Under the pieces are notes generated by a model that was given only the letters and a program-made list of their open reading frames with translations, did no database searches and had not been told where the DNA came from. A stretch of 64,000 nucleotides of DNA from Gossypium raimondii (taxonomy: Eukaryota > Streptophyta > Magnoliopsida > Malvales > Malvaceae). The stretch covers positions 29,822,001 through 29,886,000 of the forward strand of contig NC_068569.1 of assembly GCF_025698545.1 (NCBI RefSeq), read 5' to 3'. A program made the position numbers and the translations under genes. Shown piece by piece: positions 11,119-24,789 of the stretch (positions are counted from its first letter, which is position 1; each line of letters starts with the position of its first letter).

Positions 11119-12034
11119 TACCGTCATGTGCTCAAATGGCGGATAATAATGTCCTGCTTAAGACACAAAGAAGAGAAACGGAGGAATGGAGGAAAGAGTA
11201 GTAGAAGCGGTAGAAAAGAGCTGTAACATAAAGAAGACTGCAAAGAATGGTGGCTGCGACGGTGGTGGTTAAAAACGAACAGAGATTTGAGCGGCCATTC
11301 GAGCTTTTTTCATTAAAAAAATATTATTTGTACATTAAATACAATATATAATGGATGGTATTTTGTTATATTCTTGAATCTTACTTCTTGTATTTTAATA
11401 TTTATGTATAATGTAAAATTTATCTTTTAATATTTTTTTAAATGCAATTTTTATTTTTGTTTTAACTAAACTTGATTAAAAAAATCATCATAAAAAAATA
11501 TTATATTAACATGACGTGCACATAAACTATATGCGAGTTGTCAAGCTACTAACATTAAAATTAAACTAAAAAATAATTTAATTATTTTCTTTTAAAAAGT
11601 TAAGGACTAAATTAAACTAAAAAATAATTCAAATTGACAAAAGAATAAAATAAAAACATTGAGACTTAATATTTAAACTCAAAACTTTCAAAATAAATTC
11701 CTTTAAAAATTTTAAAAATATGTTATGTATTTTGTTGATGATATGTATTTGAATATCTCATTAAAATGATATTATTTTAAATTAATGGTTGAAATAAAAA
11801 AATATTAAACACCAATTCACATAATGTAATATTAACTTTGAGAAATGTGAGTATACAAATTAATAGGTTTTAAGTCAAACTTGATCATTAATCAATTCAA
11901 CCAGTTTCAAACCCAAAGTAAAGAAATTGATTTCCAAAAGTCACCTCTACTATCAACTAAAATTTTCAGCTTTCACAAATAACTTTTTTCAATTACTTTT
12001 GGGGCATTCTCTACTTCTCAAGAGCACTTTTTCT
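11119..12034. other. IQD 3' region and intergenic DNA
   Basis: The first part (to about 11340) is probably the 3' UTR of the IQD gene. It is purine-rich, with repeated GGAGGAATGGAGGAAAG-like sequence, and AATATATAATG offers a weak polyadenylation context. The remainder is AT-rich with no recognisable gene or repeat. Confidence 0.4.
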
Positions 12035-12043
12035 CTCAAAAAC

Positions 12044-12268
12044 GGGTATTTTACAAAAATATTATAAAAAAATAAAAATTTATCAAAATACTATAATTTT
12101 TTTTATTTACCAAAATATATAAACTTTTTTTTATTTACCAAAATATATAAAAAAACCAAAATTAAAAAAAAACCTGACAAAAAAAATCAGACTGAAGTGA
12201 CATCTCACTGGTCACGCCAATGGTATTGGCGGCACCAATGGTGCCAATGCCATTGGCGGCACCAATGG
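12044..12268 (+). repeat. Left terminal inverted repeat of MULE-A
   Basis: The outer part is T/A-rich, with repeats of TTTACCAAAATATATAA. The inner part is a chain of near-palindromes such as GGCACCAATGGTGCC and GCCAATGCCATTGGC. It matches the reverse complement of 16838-17062 with few differences. Confidence 0.9.
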
Positions 12269-12516
12269 TGCCAATGCCATTGGCGACACCACTCGTATTA
12301 TAAATACGACCTCTACCAAGCTGAAAAGAGAAAAATCAACAAAAAAAAAGAGTTGGTGCGGAGAAGAAGAGAAAAAGAGAGAAAGAGAGCAGAAAAAGGA
12401 GGTATTTTTTTAAAAATAATTGATTATATTGTTGTTATTATTTTGTATATGTTGTAATATTTTTTGCTTTAGTTTAGTTATTAAGATTAATAGAACTCAA
12501 AATAAAAGTATTAGTT

Positions 12517-12517
<1 letters not shown>

Positions 12518-12615
<98 letters not shown>

Positions 12616-12616
12616 A
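12518..12616 (+). repeat. (ATT)n-(GTT)n microsatellite
   Basis: An uninterrupted ATT run passes directly into a GTT run. It lies in the probable leader intron of the MULE-A transposase gene. Confidence 0.95.
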
Positions 12617-12964
12617 GTATGAAGATGTTATTAATGTATTAAGATGTGACTTAGTAATATTATTGTTAGCGAAAAAGTATTATTATTATTATGGTTACTT
12701 ATTATTTTTATTTACGAAAATAAACTAGTTAGTAAAAACTAGTATTATTATTATAGTTAGTTATTATTTTAGTAAAATTAATAATTTTAGTGTGTATTAT
12801 TTTGAGTATAAAATTAATAATATTATTCGTAGTATAAAATTAATAATTTTAGTGTGTATTATTTTGTTTATTATTTTGAGTATAATTTTTTTTAAGTAAT
12901 TCAGTTACCGTTCGAGATATTTTATGAGATTTTATTTTATTTTTTTACAGATTAAATATTGAAG

Positions 12965-15624
12965 ATGGATGCTAAGTTTCTTGTATGCGTTTATTTCGAT
13001 GGAGTCATATTGACAACAAGTGTTGGATGTGTATTTGAATGTCGGCAACAAATAGCAATGAGATTTAATAGAAATGTATCGTTCGATGAAATGAAGGCAA
13101 GGATTAATGCAAAAATCTATAGACGTTGTGGGAGAAGGATATCAAAAATTTTCTACAAGTTTTCAATTTCGACAAATCCGGTCAAATTCGTCGAAATGGA
13201 ACTTGTAGATGACGAAGACGTGGAGACAATGGTCGATCTCTACTGTGGGAATGAGACTGAGAAGAATGCACCGATTCACTTATTTGCTGAGTTAGTCGGT
13301 ATGGAGCAAAATGCATCTGATGAAGAAGACGGGGCTGAAGAACCGCGGATGGTGGCTCCAATATCATACGTTGATAGTGAATCAACTATGGGTGGGATCG
13401 GTATCGACCTGAATATTACACCCGATGTTGACATGGTTGGTGGTGAAAAAGAAGGTGCCGGCGAAGAAGGTGGTGGCGATCATTGGGATGAAGAGGTCGA
13501 TAGTGACGCTGATCCCGATGTGGACGATGTACCTGATGATATTGACGCTGAAGATGTCAACAACGATGAAGGCATTAACGCTTCTTCGGTCGGGGAGCAG
13601 ATGCAGCGTATTCTGATCCACAATAATCTTGGGCCACACATGTCGCTCATAGACCCGACGCAACAGATATATCTCGAGTTTCGGAGTACCACGAAATAGT
13701 TCATTCTCACGGTGGCTGTGACATCTTCTGATGATGAGTTATTCATAGGCCAGATATTCAGCTGTAAAGAAGAGTGCGTATATACCATTAAACGGTACAA
13801 CATGAAGATATCGGTGGATTATAAAGTCTCCGTGTCTACTCCGACAATATATGTTGGGGAGTGTTGGAAGGCAGCGGAAGGCTGCAAATGGCGGGTACGA
13901 GCTGCATTCATTAGAAGTTCTCAGATGTGGGAGATACGAAAATTTGTTGGTCCTCATACATGCACATCAACACGTATGACAGAAGATCATGGAAAACTTG
14001 ATTCGAAAACCATTTGTACTTGTATCATGCCAATGGTGAAGGATATGCCGACCATTAGAGTTTCGATACTCATTGCGGAAATTCAAGCACGATTCCAGTA
14101 TCGAGTCTCGTATCGGAAGGCATAGGTAGCTAAACAGATGGCGATGGAGCAACTGTATGGGGATTACGATTCGTCATATAACGAACTTCAAGGTTGGATA
14201 GCTGCTATGCGGGAGTACGTACTGGGGACTGTGATTGAGTTGCAGACAATTCCATCTTACTGGCGGATGGCGATTCTGTACGGTAAAAAGATTTTCCATC
14301 AGATGTTCTGGACGTTCGAACCATGTGTGCGGGCATTTCCCCACTGCAAGCCACTTGTGCAGGTGGATGGGACCTGGCTGTATGGAAAATATACACGAAT
14401 CGCTTCTTGCGATGGCTCAAGACGATATGAACGTACTCCCGATAGCATTTGCTATCGTAGATAAAGAGAACATGGAGTCTTGAGAATTCTTCCTCACAAA
14501 TCTGCGGAGGTATGCTATTACGAACGATAACATTTGCATCATCTCCAATAGAGGGAAGGGTTTAATTGCAGCTATTAGGCGTTCCGGTGTGCCGTGGAGA
14601 TCCGTTTACTGCATTCGTCACATTGCGTCAAACTTCCGTAAAGATTATAAGAATGCAGACTGGAAGAGACAAGTCGTAGCAATGGGTAAATGATAACCTT
14701 ATCTTTTCAATATAAGCTGTAATGTTTGATGTTATCGACTTACTTTAACTTATTTTTCGTTAATACGTATGCAGCGTACGAGTTAGACCCACATATTTTC
14801 CGGCAAAGAATGACCCGACTTGAGAGTGATATGGAGGGGCAGACAAACACATCTTTCCGATAATGGTTGCGCACAATGGAGCCGTGGCAGTGGGCTCAAA
14901 GTGCTGACGAGGGCTTTCGTTATGGCCACATGACCACAAACTTAGTCGAGGGGATCAACACAGTCCTATTGAAAACACGTCATCTTCCGATAGCATCGGT
15001 ATTTTCTGCTACTTTCTACAGGCTGGCCACTTTGATGCCAAGAATGGGTCGACAGCAAGTCGACCAGATTCAGGCGGGACATGTGTTTGTCGAACATGTG
15101 AGGGATACAATGGTCGTAAACCGTCGGTTGGCAAGGTCAATGAACGTGGAAATATATTCACGCCGACTGGAAACGTTTCGAGTTACCGAGATCATCGGTC
15201 GTCGACCTAGGTCCTACGGAGTTGATCTCCGGAATGACGGTGAAAAGTGCGGAAGTTCGAAACACTTCATTACCCCTGTGCGCATGTCGTGGCGGCGTGT
15301 GCTAAAGTCAATGTTGATGCGGAACAATATGTCGATGATGTGTACACGCTGAAGCGCACATTGCGTGTCTGGGAGAATAAGTTCCCCGTCCTGCCGGACC
15401 TATCTACGTGGGAGGTGCATGATGACTTTCAAGCTTCTCCCGGACACGTGGCTACGGAGGAATCCAAGGGTCGTCCATGATCAAGCGAAATCCGTAATGA
15501 GATGGACATTAGGAGAAATCGTGAAAGCGGCATGGAATATATAGGCTAACCGGTCATAGCGGAATAAATGCCCTAACCGAAACTTTCATGTTGGACAATG
15601 TCGGGATCGGGGCGAAATTGAGCT
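12965..15624 (+). pseudogene. MULE-A transposase (MuDR/MURA type), broken
   Basis: The MULE transposase cuts and joins the element ends. It starts at an ATG in ATTGAAGATG, the same context as in MULE-B. An N-terminal PB1-like/MuDR region (FECRQQIAMRFNRN, YKFSISTNP) is followed by an acidic linker, then the MuDR DNA-binding region (GCKWRVRA, HTCTSTRM). The DDE core includes VQVDGTWLYGKY with the first Asp. The position of the second Asp reads ISNRGKG where MULE-B reads IFDRGKG, so that acidic residue is Asn here. MTTNLVEGIN lies near the expected third acidic position. A SWIM zinc finger (LHYPCAHVV) and a damaged zinc knuckle end the protein. An intron at 14696-14774 is shared with MULE-B. Stops at 13697, 14124, 14480 and near 14862, and frameshifts near 14395, 15235 and 15540, disable it. 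Confidence 0.9.
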
Positions 15625-15923
15625 AAAGCTATAAAATTTGTATGTATGTTGTTATAAAAGGTAATTTTATTAATAATAATTTTTCTTATTCGGCTTATGC
15701 TTACGCTTAAAGTGTATCCATATTGTTTCCAGAATAAGTTATAATGTACCATGTGAGCGTTGTGGAATTATTAAGATTATATCGAAAATAGAGGCATTCA
15801 TAATTCGATTGAGCTTTAACATAATGAAAAAATTGAATCATTGATATATATACATAAAATTCAGAACATCCGAGATATATAAAATACAAATAATTCGAGT
15901 TATAGAAAAAGTGCATTAAACCC

Positions 15924-16177
15924 CTACAGTTGATGGTTCGATGGTGTTGTTCGGGGGCTATACTTACGCGGAGGTCGACGCTGACGGCCTGGGCGACGAC
16001 CAACATCCTCATCGTCCGCAGGTGGGGCGTGGAAAACATAGAGGGAATGTCCTGTCGCTCGTTCGCCGTCGACGAACTTGAACCAGCATGTGTCTCATAA
16101 TGCAACGGATACATGTCATGTTGGCCGGGCATGCCGTACTGCGGCCGGGGGGATCCAAACAGTTCAAAATCGGCCAT
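15924..16177 (-). pseudogene. C-terminal tail of a PMD-type gene, convergent to the MULE-A transposase
   Basis: The minus-strand frame begins MADFELFGSPRPQYGMPGQ and continues to a Ser-rich GSSSS block, an MFSTP motif and then, after a one-base shift, a basic end finishing KYSPRTTPSNHQL before a TAG at 15924-15926. The same GSSSS, MFCTPP and KYTPRTTPSNHQ landmarks end the PMD gene of MULE-B (stop at 48939). The PMD body itself is not present in MULE-A, so this looks like the remnant of a second element gene after internal deletion. Homology to MULE-B is seen directly; the function is inferred. Confidence 0.65.
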
Positions 16178-16652
16178 TTATTTCTGAATTTTTAATAACA
16201 TTTACTAGTACAGTCTTTCTTCGACCATTTATTCGTATTTTTTTAATCCACATATTATTATTTAAAAAAAAACGTAATTTTTTTTATAATTTTACATTAT
16301 TTTCAATTTATTATGTTTTACATTTATTTCATGTACATTTTTCGCATTTATTTATTTTCAATAAATATACAATTCTCGCTTTTTCTTTTCGTATTTTGTG
16401 TTTTCTAAAACATACTTCTTTGTCATTTTCTTTTAATGCTATTTTCCTAAAATTTTATTTTCAAATTCATAACTAAATTTCATAAAAAATTCTCTAATCA
16501 ACATATAATGTACTTTAACTTATTTTTTCATTCTAAATATATTTAATAAAATATATATGCTAAATAAAATAATAAAATAACTATAATTACATTACATAAA
16601 TTTTAAACACATAAATATTACAAAAAATTCAAATTTATTAATAAAATTACCT

Positions 16653-16812
16653 TTTTTCCTTTCTTCCTCTTCTTCTTCTTCTTTTTCTCTTCTCCTTTCC
16701 TTTCTTTCCTTCCTTCTTTCTTTTTTCTTCTTCTTTCTTTCCTTTTTTCTCTTCTCCTTTCCTTTTCTTTCTTTCCTCTCCTTTCTTTCTTTCTTTCTCT
16801 CCTTCCTTCCCA
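16653..16812 (+). repeat. Pyrimidine tract (CTT/CCTTT)n
   Basis: About 160 bp of almost pure C/T on the plus strand lie just inside the right repeat of MULE-A. The Lys/Glu/Arg-only frames on the other strand are by-products of this composition. Confidence 0.9.
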
Positions 16813-16837
16813 CCACCGACCCCAAATAACACCAACT

Positions 16838-17062
16838 GGTGCCACCAATGGCATTGGCACCATTGGTGCCGCCAATACCATTGGCGTGACCAGTGAGATG
16901 TCACTTCAGTCTGATTTTTTTTTTGTCAGGTTTTTTTTTTAATTTTGGTTTTTTTGATATATTTTGGTAAATAAAAAAAAGTTTATATATTTTAATAAAT
17001 AAAAAAAACTTGTAGTATTTTGGTAAATTTTTATTTTTTTATAATATTTTTGTAAAAGACCC
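16838..17062 (-). repeat. Right terminal inverted repeat of MULE-A
   Basis: This is the reverse complement of the left repeat and includes CAGTGAGATGTCACTTCAG at 16890-16908. The palindromic block is one unit shorter than on the left side. Confidence 0.9.
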
Positions 17063-17071
17063 CTCAAAAAC

Positions 17072-18339
17072 ATTTTATCTCAAAAGAAATTTGTTAAACT
17101 AAGCCTTAATCACGTGGCATAATAGGAGTTTAGAGCAATGAGGGTAACATTAGAAAACTTCACATACTAAAGTAATGAAAAGTATCTTTTGATACCGAAA
17201 TGATGATTAAGGCTCCATTTGTTTCATTGAAAATGGATTTTGAAAATGATTTACTTTTTGAAAAAATAATATTTTCTAGTATTTGGACGAATCTTTGTAA
17301 AATATTTTTGTTGTTTGGTAAATTTTCTAAAATATTTCATAAAAGTTGTTTTCAATAAAATAAACATACATTTGAGATTTTATTATCTTTTCATTGTTTA
17401 ATTGAGTTTATTTTATAAAACTTATTTATATTTTAATTAATCATGGTTTAGTCTTAATCAATATTAATTTACTTAATTAAGCTTAATTTCTAATTTCATA
17501 CATTAGGAATATACATATTATTTGGATGAGTAAGTTGAAGAATGATTTAATTTAATAAGAATTTAAGTAAGGACTAAATTGTAAAATTTGTAAATTTTGG
17601 ACATTAAAGGTTTGAGTAGTGAAATATGAAACATTAACGTAGTAAGTAAATCATACAATTATGAAATATGAAAATTTGGAAAGTTAAAGCATAAAATGTT
17701 TTGAAACTATAAGAATTAAATAGTAAAAATTTCAAAACTTTGACTTTCAAAATTAATTTACATCTTTGAGAATTTACAATTTTAAAAATAAAATACAAAA
17801 GTTTGACTATTCAAAAATCAAGGACTAATAAAAATTAGATTTCAAGGATTAAATCATAAAAATATAAAATTAAAATATAAAAATTTATTTTCTTCAACAA
17901 TGAAGGGAGAAAGCTTCCCCTTTCTGTTTCTTTGAGAAGGAAGACAGTAAATAAAGCCTTACAAATTTGACAAGACATCTTTTTTTAAAAATCTCGATTT
18001 TACCCAAGTAAAATTTGAGGGATAAATTATAGGTCAACCAAGAAATTTTAAGAAATCAGTGATCTTGAATTCTATTAAAATCGATTGGGTGAGACCTTTA
18101 AAATCGAACCATTATCATCATAATCAGCAACTACTATTCTGTTCATACATGATACCACTAAATAAAATGGGTTCATAAGACAACATATATAATGATCGAC
18201 CAAACAAAATTTTAGATTTGAAACCAAAAACAGAACACAGTTTGATTTGGATATCTAAAATCCTTCATTACAAAATCCCAAAAAATAGGTTTTTATATAA
18301 ATAACAAAGATTAAGTGAACCATTAAAAGTCATATTCTT
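17072..18339. other. Intergenic DNA between MULE-A and RPS23
   Basis: At about 17208-17370 the sequence GGCTCCATTTGTTTCATTG followed by AAAATATTTT-type repeats resembles one arm of the element at 3305-3897, but no opposite end is found. The remainder is AT-rich and non-coding. The stretch next to 18340 should hold the RPS23 3' UTR. Confidence 0.4.
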
Positions 18340-19902
<1,563 letters not shown>

Positions 19903-19989
19903 TTTGGCTGGTGCTAAAAAAGCTTTACTGAGACTGAAATCTGAAAGTAAGAGATTACGGAAGAGAGGAAGTGCCGGCTAGTGTTGCAA

Positions 19990-20130
19990 ATTGGAAACCC
20001 TAACGGCCACGATTGAATTGCATTTATATAGATAAATTTTAGGGTTTTGGATGGTTTTTTACGGATTTGTTAGATCAACGGTTGAGATTTGAAGTAGGCT
20101 TTGAGGAGGGCTTGTTGCTTACACGTGTCC
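19990..20130 (-). promoter_or_regulatory. RPS23 core promoter with TATA box, two telo-boxes and a G-box
   Basis: On the minus strand TATATAAA occupies 20030-20023. About 30 bp downstream, where transcription should start, lies a telo-box (AAACCCTAA on the plus strand, 19995-20003). A second telo-box in the opposite orientation is at 20039-20047. A CACGTG G-box lies at 20122-20127. Telo-boxes near the start site are typical of plant ribosomal-protein genes. The start site itself is inferred. Confidence 0.7.
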
Positions 20131-20518
20131 GATATGGTGACTAGACTGTCCAATGTCGGGCTATCCCCAACCCGAGCTCTGATTTCTTTCTTTGGCTTAA
20201 TTTAATAGTTGGCCCTTAGTTTGAGTTAAGTAATTAATTCTTTTTTATAGTATCAAATAATAAAAAAATATTTAATTTTTTATCCATGCAGCTTTAGATT
20301 CTAATATGGCATTTACTTTTTCATTTTCATGCAATTTTTTTTAAAATTGGGAGTATATAAAAGAAATAAGTTAAATTTATAAAAAAATAATTATTTGTTC
20401 AAATGGAGAATTTAGGAACGTTTGGTTTAGGTATTTTTATATTACTTTTGATTTAATCACTTTCTTTTGAAGCAATAATGGAAATTTATCAATAATATCG
20501 AAATTTAGTAATATGAGG

Positions 20519-23247
20519 TGTAACGACCCAAAATCCGTGGGCACCGGAAAAGTATATTATCGGGCTTCCGTCTTAGTAAACTGAGTCATAAATAATTATT
20601 AGAAGTAATTATGAGTTTAGTTGAGTGCTTAATTAGGTGAATTTAGTCTAATTAAGAATAATTAGGAGAAAAGGATCAAATCGAATAAAGAGTGAAAGTC
20701 TAATTATAAATTAAAAGAAAGTAAAAAGGGCTAAAGTGGCAATTAAGCCACTTACATGGAAAGAGGCGGCATATATGCGTTAAATTCAAGACTTATTTAA
20801 GTTATATATAAATATTATATGTATATAATAATAATAATTATTATTATTTATTTAAATTGCAATTTATATTAATTGTATTATTTTATTATGGAATAAATTA
20901 AAATTAAGACAAATGTGTGGTGATAAGATGGTACAAGTGTAATAATGTATAAATATACACTTGTATTATAATTATTAATTACTTAAAATTTAAGTAAAAG
21001 ATATTAATAATTAATTAATTATATTATGAGATTTTTATTTGGTAAACAAATTAAATAGTGACAATTGTATGGTGTTGATGGTGTACAAATGTGAATATAT
21101 GATTGAATATTTAATAGATATTTAGAATAAATATATTATTATAGTATAAAGTAAATAAAATAAAAGGAAATAAAAACAAAGCAAAAGAAAAGAAACAGAA
21201 TAGAAAGAACAAAGAAACAGAGAAAGAGACGAAACAGAGGAGAAACATGGGAGAAAGAAGAAAAAGAAAGAAAAAGGGAAAATAGGGTTTTTAAAGCTTG
21301 GAATTTAACTTGGTAAGTCAATCAAGTCCTTTTCTTTTAATTTAGATGTTTTAGAAGTTAGTTTTGTTGAAAATAAGTTGAGGTTTTGGAAGTTAATAGA
21401 TTTTTTTTAGTAGGGTTTATGTTAAATAATGATGGAATTGAGGGTTTATTTGATAAAAATTTTGATTGGAATTGAATAAAGGATTGAATTGTAAACTAAA
21501 CTATAAGTTTTTAATTTTAGGATTAAATTGAAATAAATTCGAAATTATGAAAATATGATAAAAATTAGATAGTTACATATAAGTTTGGCAAGAAATTGAG
21601 TAGCAAGAAGGTATGAATTGAGAAAGAAAAATATATAGATTTAGTTAGGATTAAATTGAAATTAAAGTAAAAGTTAGATAAAAATTTGAGAAAGTAAATT
21701 GTGTTGTGCTAATGATTATGAAAATTATCTTAATTTCTTTTCGTAGCTAATATCGCACCCGAGGCATCCACGAGGAAAGGAAAAGAAAAAGTGGACGAGG
21801 AATAGACACGGGAATTACGGTTTGTATCACTATAATTCAAACTTTATTATTATTAAATGTTTAATTTGCTAATTATGTGTGGTAAGTATTTTAAGGTAAG
21901 TGTTTAATAAATGATAAATTTACAATGTGATAATGGAATTGAAACCGATATTGAATTAAATTATGGAATACTGGATATTGTTTGAGTACTGCGTGAAATG
22001 TGAAAATACTGAAAATTTGTTACGTATAATGTATTGAATTGTGAAATTACTGTAGTAGTGATTACTGCAATACTGTGAAACTGATTGAAATAAGGAATTT
22101 ATAATTGATACTGAACTAAGATGAAAAATTGTACTGAAAGTGAATTAAATACCCTATTAACTAGTCGGGCTAGTCGGATATAGTTGGCATGCCATAGGAT
22201 ATGGAAGAGTACGGTGTATTTGTCGGCTTACTGATTAGGCACTTATGTGCCGATTACTGTTACCTGTTACTGTTACCAAATCGGCACTTTGTGTGTCGAA
22301 ATCGTTATCATATCATATGATTCAAAGACTTTGTGTGTTGAATCTTGTTACTTTTATCATATCATATCACGTTCATCGATTCATTTTTCTTGGTGTGTTT
22401 GGTTGGAATCCGTGTATCCGCCGAGTCCGAGCCAAGTTAATAGGGATAAATGAAATAAATTCTTGATAAAACTAATCTCGAATGATATATTATATGTGAA
22501 GAGTGAAATTTGAAATAAAGAAAGAAAAAAAAAGAATGATATTTATATATAATTAATTGCTAATATTAAAGATTGAATTGTTTATTAGTAGTGATAATTG
22601 TGATGAAAAGTATGTGTGTGATTTAATGCATTTAATTATAAATTGAATTATAGTGATACCACTGAGTATATGCGTACTCAGCATACGGTTGCTTCCATGC
22701 GCAGGTTGTAAAGGTCAAGTACTGATCCAGCATCCAAAACCAGACCCGACTTCAGCAAACTTTTGGTGATGTATATTTTCCTTGGTAATGTGGCATGTAC
22801 ATGGGATGTGTATAAATGTTATTATGTTTTAGTATGAATGATTAAAAATGTTAGTAGTATAAGTTTATGAATTATAATGAAAGAAGTTTATCGATCTTTA
22901 TTTAATTTAGTATATTGTTAAATTTAAATTGATATTATGTTGATTAAGTTGATTAGAAAGTATTTGGAATAGAAATTGAGAATGTGAAATGCATTGGTTG
23001 AATTGGTTGTGATTTGAAAATGAAATGGTTTTAATTGCAGGGGGTTTTATGTAAAAACAAGCAGAAATGTTGCCGAAATTTAAAAAAAAAAAAAAGAATG
23101 AAGTCAATTACTAAAATATTATATGATTTTATGATTTTATCTTAATGTGTTTAATATTTATTTAAGAATTATCGTAAATTACCTGATATGTCCGGTAATG
23201 CCTCGTAACTCTATTCCGGCGACGGTTTGGGGTTAGGGGGTGTTACA
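20519..23247 (+). mobile_element. Solo LTR, 2.7 kb, probably Ty3/gypsy
   Basis: The unit begins TGTAACGACCC and ends GGGTGTTACA, and is bordered by the identical 5-mer TGAGG at 20514-20518 and 23248-23252. It contains no coding region, primer-binding site or second LTR, so it is a solo LTR left by LTR-LTR recombination. Long LTRs with TGTAAC...GTTACA ends are common in plant gypsy elements; the lineage is not determined. Strand is assigned from the TGTAAC start and could be reversed, because the ends are nearly symmetrical. Confidence 0.9.
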
Positions 23248-23446
23248 TGAGGAATAAGAAAAATTAGAAGTAAAGGATTCATTTCATCAAAAGAAAAATT
23301 AGAGATTTTGAACCAAGTTTTAAATAGTTGAGTAAATACACATGATCCCTTTTACACAAAAGTTCTCTTTTTGAGTTGGTTAATGAGATTTTAAACATAA
23401 AAACAGAGATTAAATAATAGAGAGTTAGATTTTTTTATCTGGCTTG

Positions 23447-24353
23447 TATTGAAGCAGCACCTTCTCATCAATATGGAGTGAGCTAAACGGGATATAGCAA
23501 GTGATACTTCTTGTGGCTTGTGCAAATATCATTCTAAAGGTATTTTGCACGTTATCAAAGACTGCTCAGGAGTTAGAGAAATTTGGTCACATGTCATTCC
23601 AATTAAGAACCATTTGAGTTTTTTTTTGCAGGAAATCTTCATGAATGGTTAGAGTCTAATTTACACACTTCTTCTTCAACTTTTGGTGAGGTGAGTTAAA
23701 CAAGTTTATTTGGTTTGCTTAGATGGAGACTTTGGAAACTCTTCCTTTTCCAAGGAGCTTCATGGAGTGTAACTGAGATTATTAAGGTTTCATATATCTG
23801 GGATAAACAATTTACCACTTTCCATCAAAATGACTAGTTCAGGCAGCAAGTATCAAGGTTAATAACCTCAGTGTCGAATAAATGGTTGTAGCTATGTACT
23901 GATGGCGTAATTAAGGTTGATTTGGGTTCTATTGCAGCTGGGGGATTTTTAAGGAATGAGAATGGGGAATGGATAATTGATTTTAACAGATTTTTAGGAG
24001 AATGCTCAATCTTTGATGCGGAATTGTGGGGAATTCTTGATGGGTTGTCTCATATCCATGATAGTAGCTTTGCCGGGGTTATGATGCAAACGGATAATCT
24101 AGAAGTAGTCAAAGCTATACAAGAAACTTCCTCATCAATTTTGAACTCTGCCTTAATTAGCTGTATTCACCATCTTTTAGAGAACGCAGGACCTTGGGGT
24201 ATTCAACACATTCTTAGGAAGTTTAATAATGTTGTAGATTGTATTGCCAAATTGGCCTTTGATACAAGACACGGCTTGAAGGTTTTCAAGGAGATCCCTA
24301 GGGACGTATTAGCAACATCTACTGTTGTTTTATCAAGTGGTAATCTTCCTTAG
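23447..24353 (+). pseudogene. LINE remnant: zf-RVT and RNase H
   Basis: A zinc-binding motif CGLC-x8-H-x4-C at about 23513-23570 is followed, after a damaged spacer, by an RNase H domain of RVT_3 type. Its acidic residues are seen in CTDGVIKV, DAELWGILDGL, MMQTDNLE and VVDCIAKLA. A TAG at 23888-23890, just before the first acidic motif, breaks the frame, and the frame ends with TAG at 24351-24353. The upstream reverse transcriptase is missing, as expected for a 5'-truncated LINE or a degenerate 'putative ribonuclease H' copy. Confidence 0.8.
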
Positions 24354-24789
24354 GGAATTTTTGTTGTAACCTGATTTGTTATTAGGTTCGACCCTGGGGT
24401 AGTTTGGGAGTGTGGCCACCCAATGTCCAAGGCTGGAAAGGGCCCAAAAAAATTTCTTCAGCTTTTAACGTGAAAAAAAAATTTCAACTTTTTAAGTCTT
24501 CTGATGAACACTTCATTGCAGGAAAGAAAAAAAAAAGAAAGAAAATGGCCTCGATTTTTTATTTTATTACTAGTATATGTTTTTATTTTATTGTATTATA
24601 ATTTATAATTTTTTTAGAAAGGATCCTAATTTATTATTTCGCCTAGGGCTCAAAAATATCAAAAACGAACCTGTCTATTATTGTCTATTTTTTCTTTTTA
24701 CCAAAAAAAGAAAAAAATAGCACAAACAAAAAAAGTGGGTCAAAAGCCACTAAAACAAAGCCCACGTACAAAGACCATCAAGAGCTTAG

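Larger units (their letters stand above)
12044..17062 (+). mobile_element. Mutator-like element (MULE-A) with 9-bp target duplication
   Basis: The 5019-bp element is flanked by the identical 9-mer CTCAAAAAC at 12035-12043 and 17063-17071. Its terminal inverted repeats begin GGGTATTTTAC and end GTAAAAGACCC, and stay highly similar for about 225 bp. Inside are a MuDR-type transposase gene on the plus strand and a short convergent reading frame on the minus strand. A TATA-like ATTATAAATAC at about 12297 lies just inside the left repeat. A probable untranslated-leader intron ends in TTTTTACAG at 12950. Nine-base duplications and long inverted repeats are diagnostic for Mutator. The element is not autonomous now because its transposase is broken. 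Confidence 0.95.

Noticed and set aside
10623-11127. Open frames antisense to the last IQD exon
   Set aside because: Shadows of a GC-rich coding exon with clear family motifs on the plus strand.
12197-12457. Open frame rich in Trp/His/Arg in the MULE-A left repeat, with an identical start at 16904 on the other strand
   Set aside because: Both copies are only translations of the palindromic terminal repeat and a purine-rich leader. No conserved protein is suggested.
12518-12616. Regular repeats considered as a CRISPR-like array
   Set aside because: It is a simple trinucleotide microsatellite with no spacers; the DNA is plant nuclear.
16592-16904. Three overlapping Lys/Glu/Arg-only frames on the minus strand
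   Set aside because: They are produced by the pyrimidine tract at 16653-16812 and have no sequence complexity.
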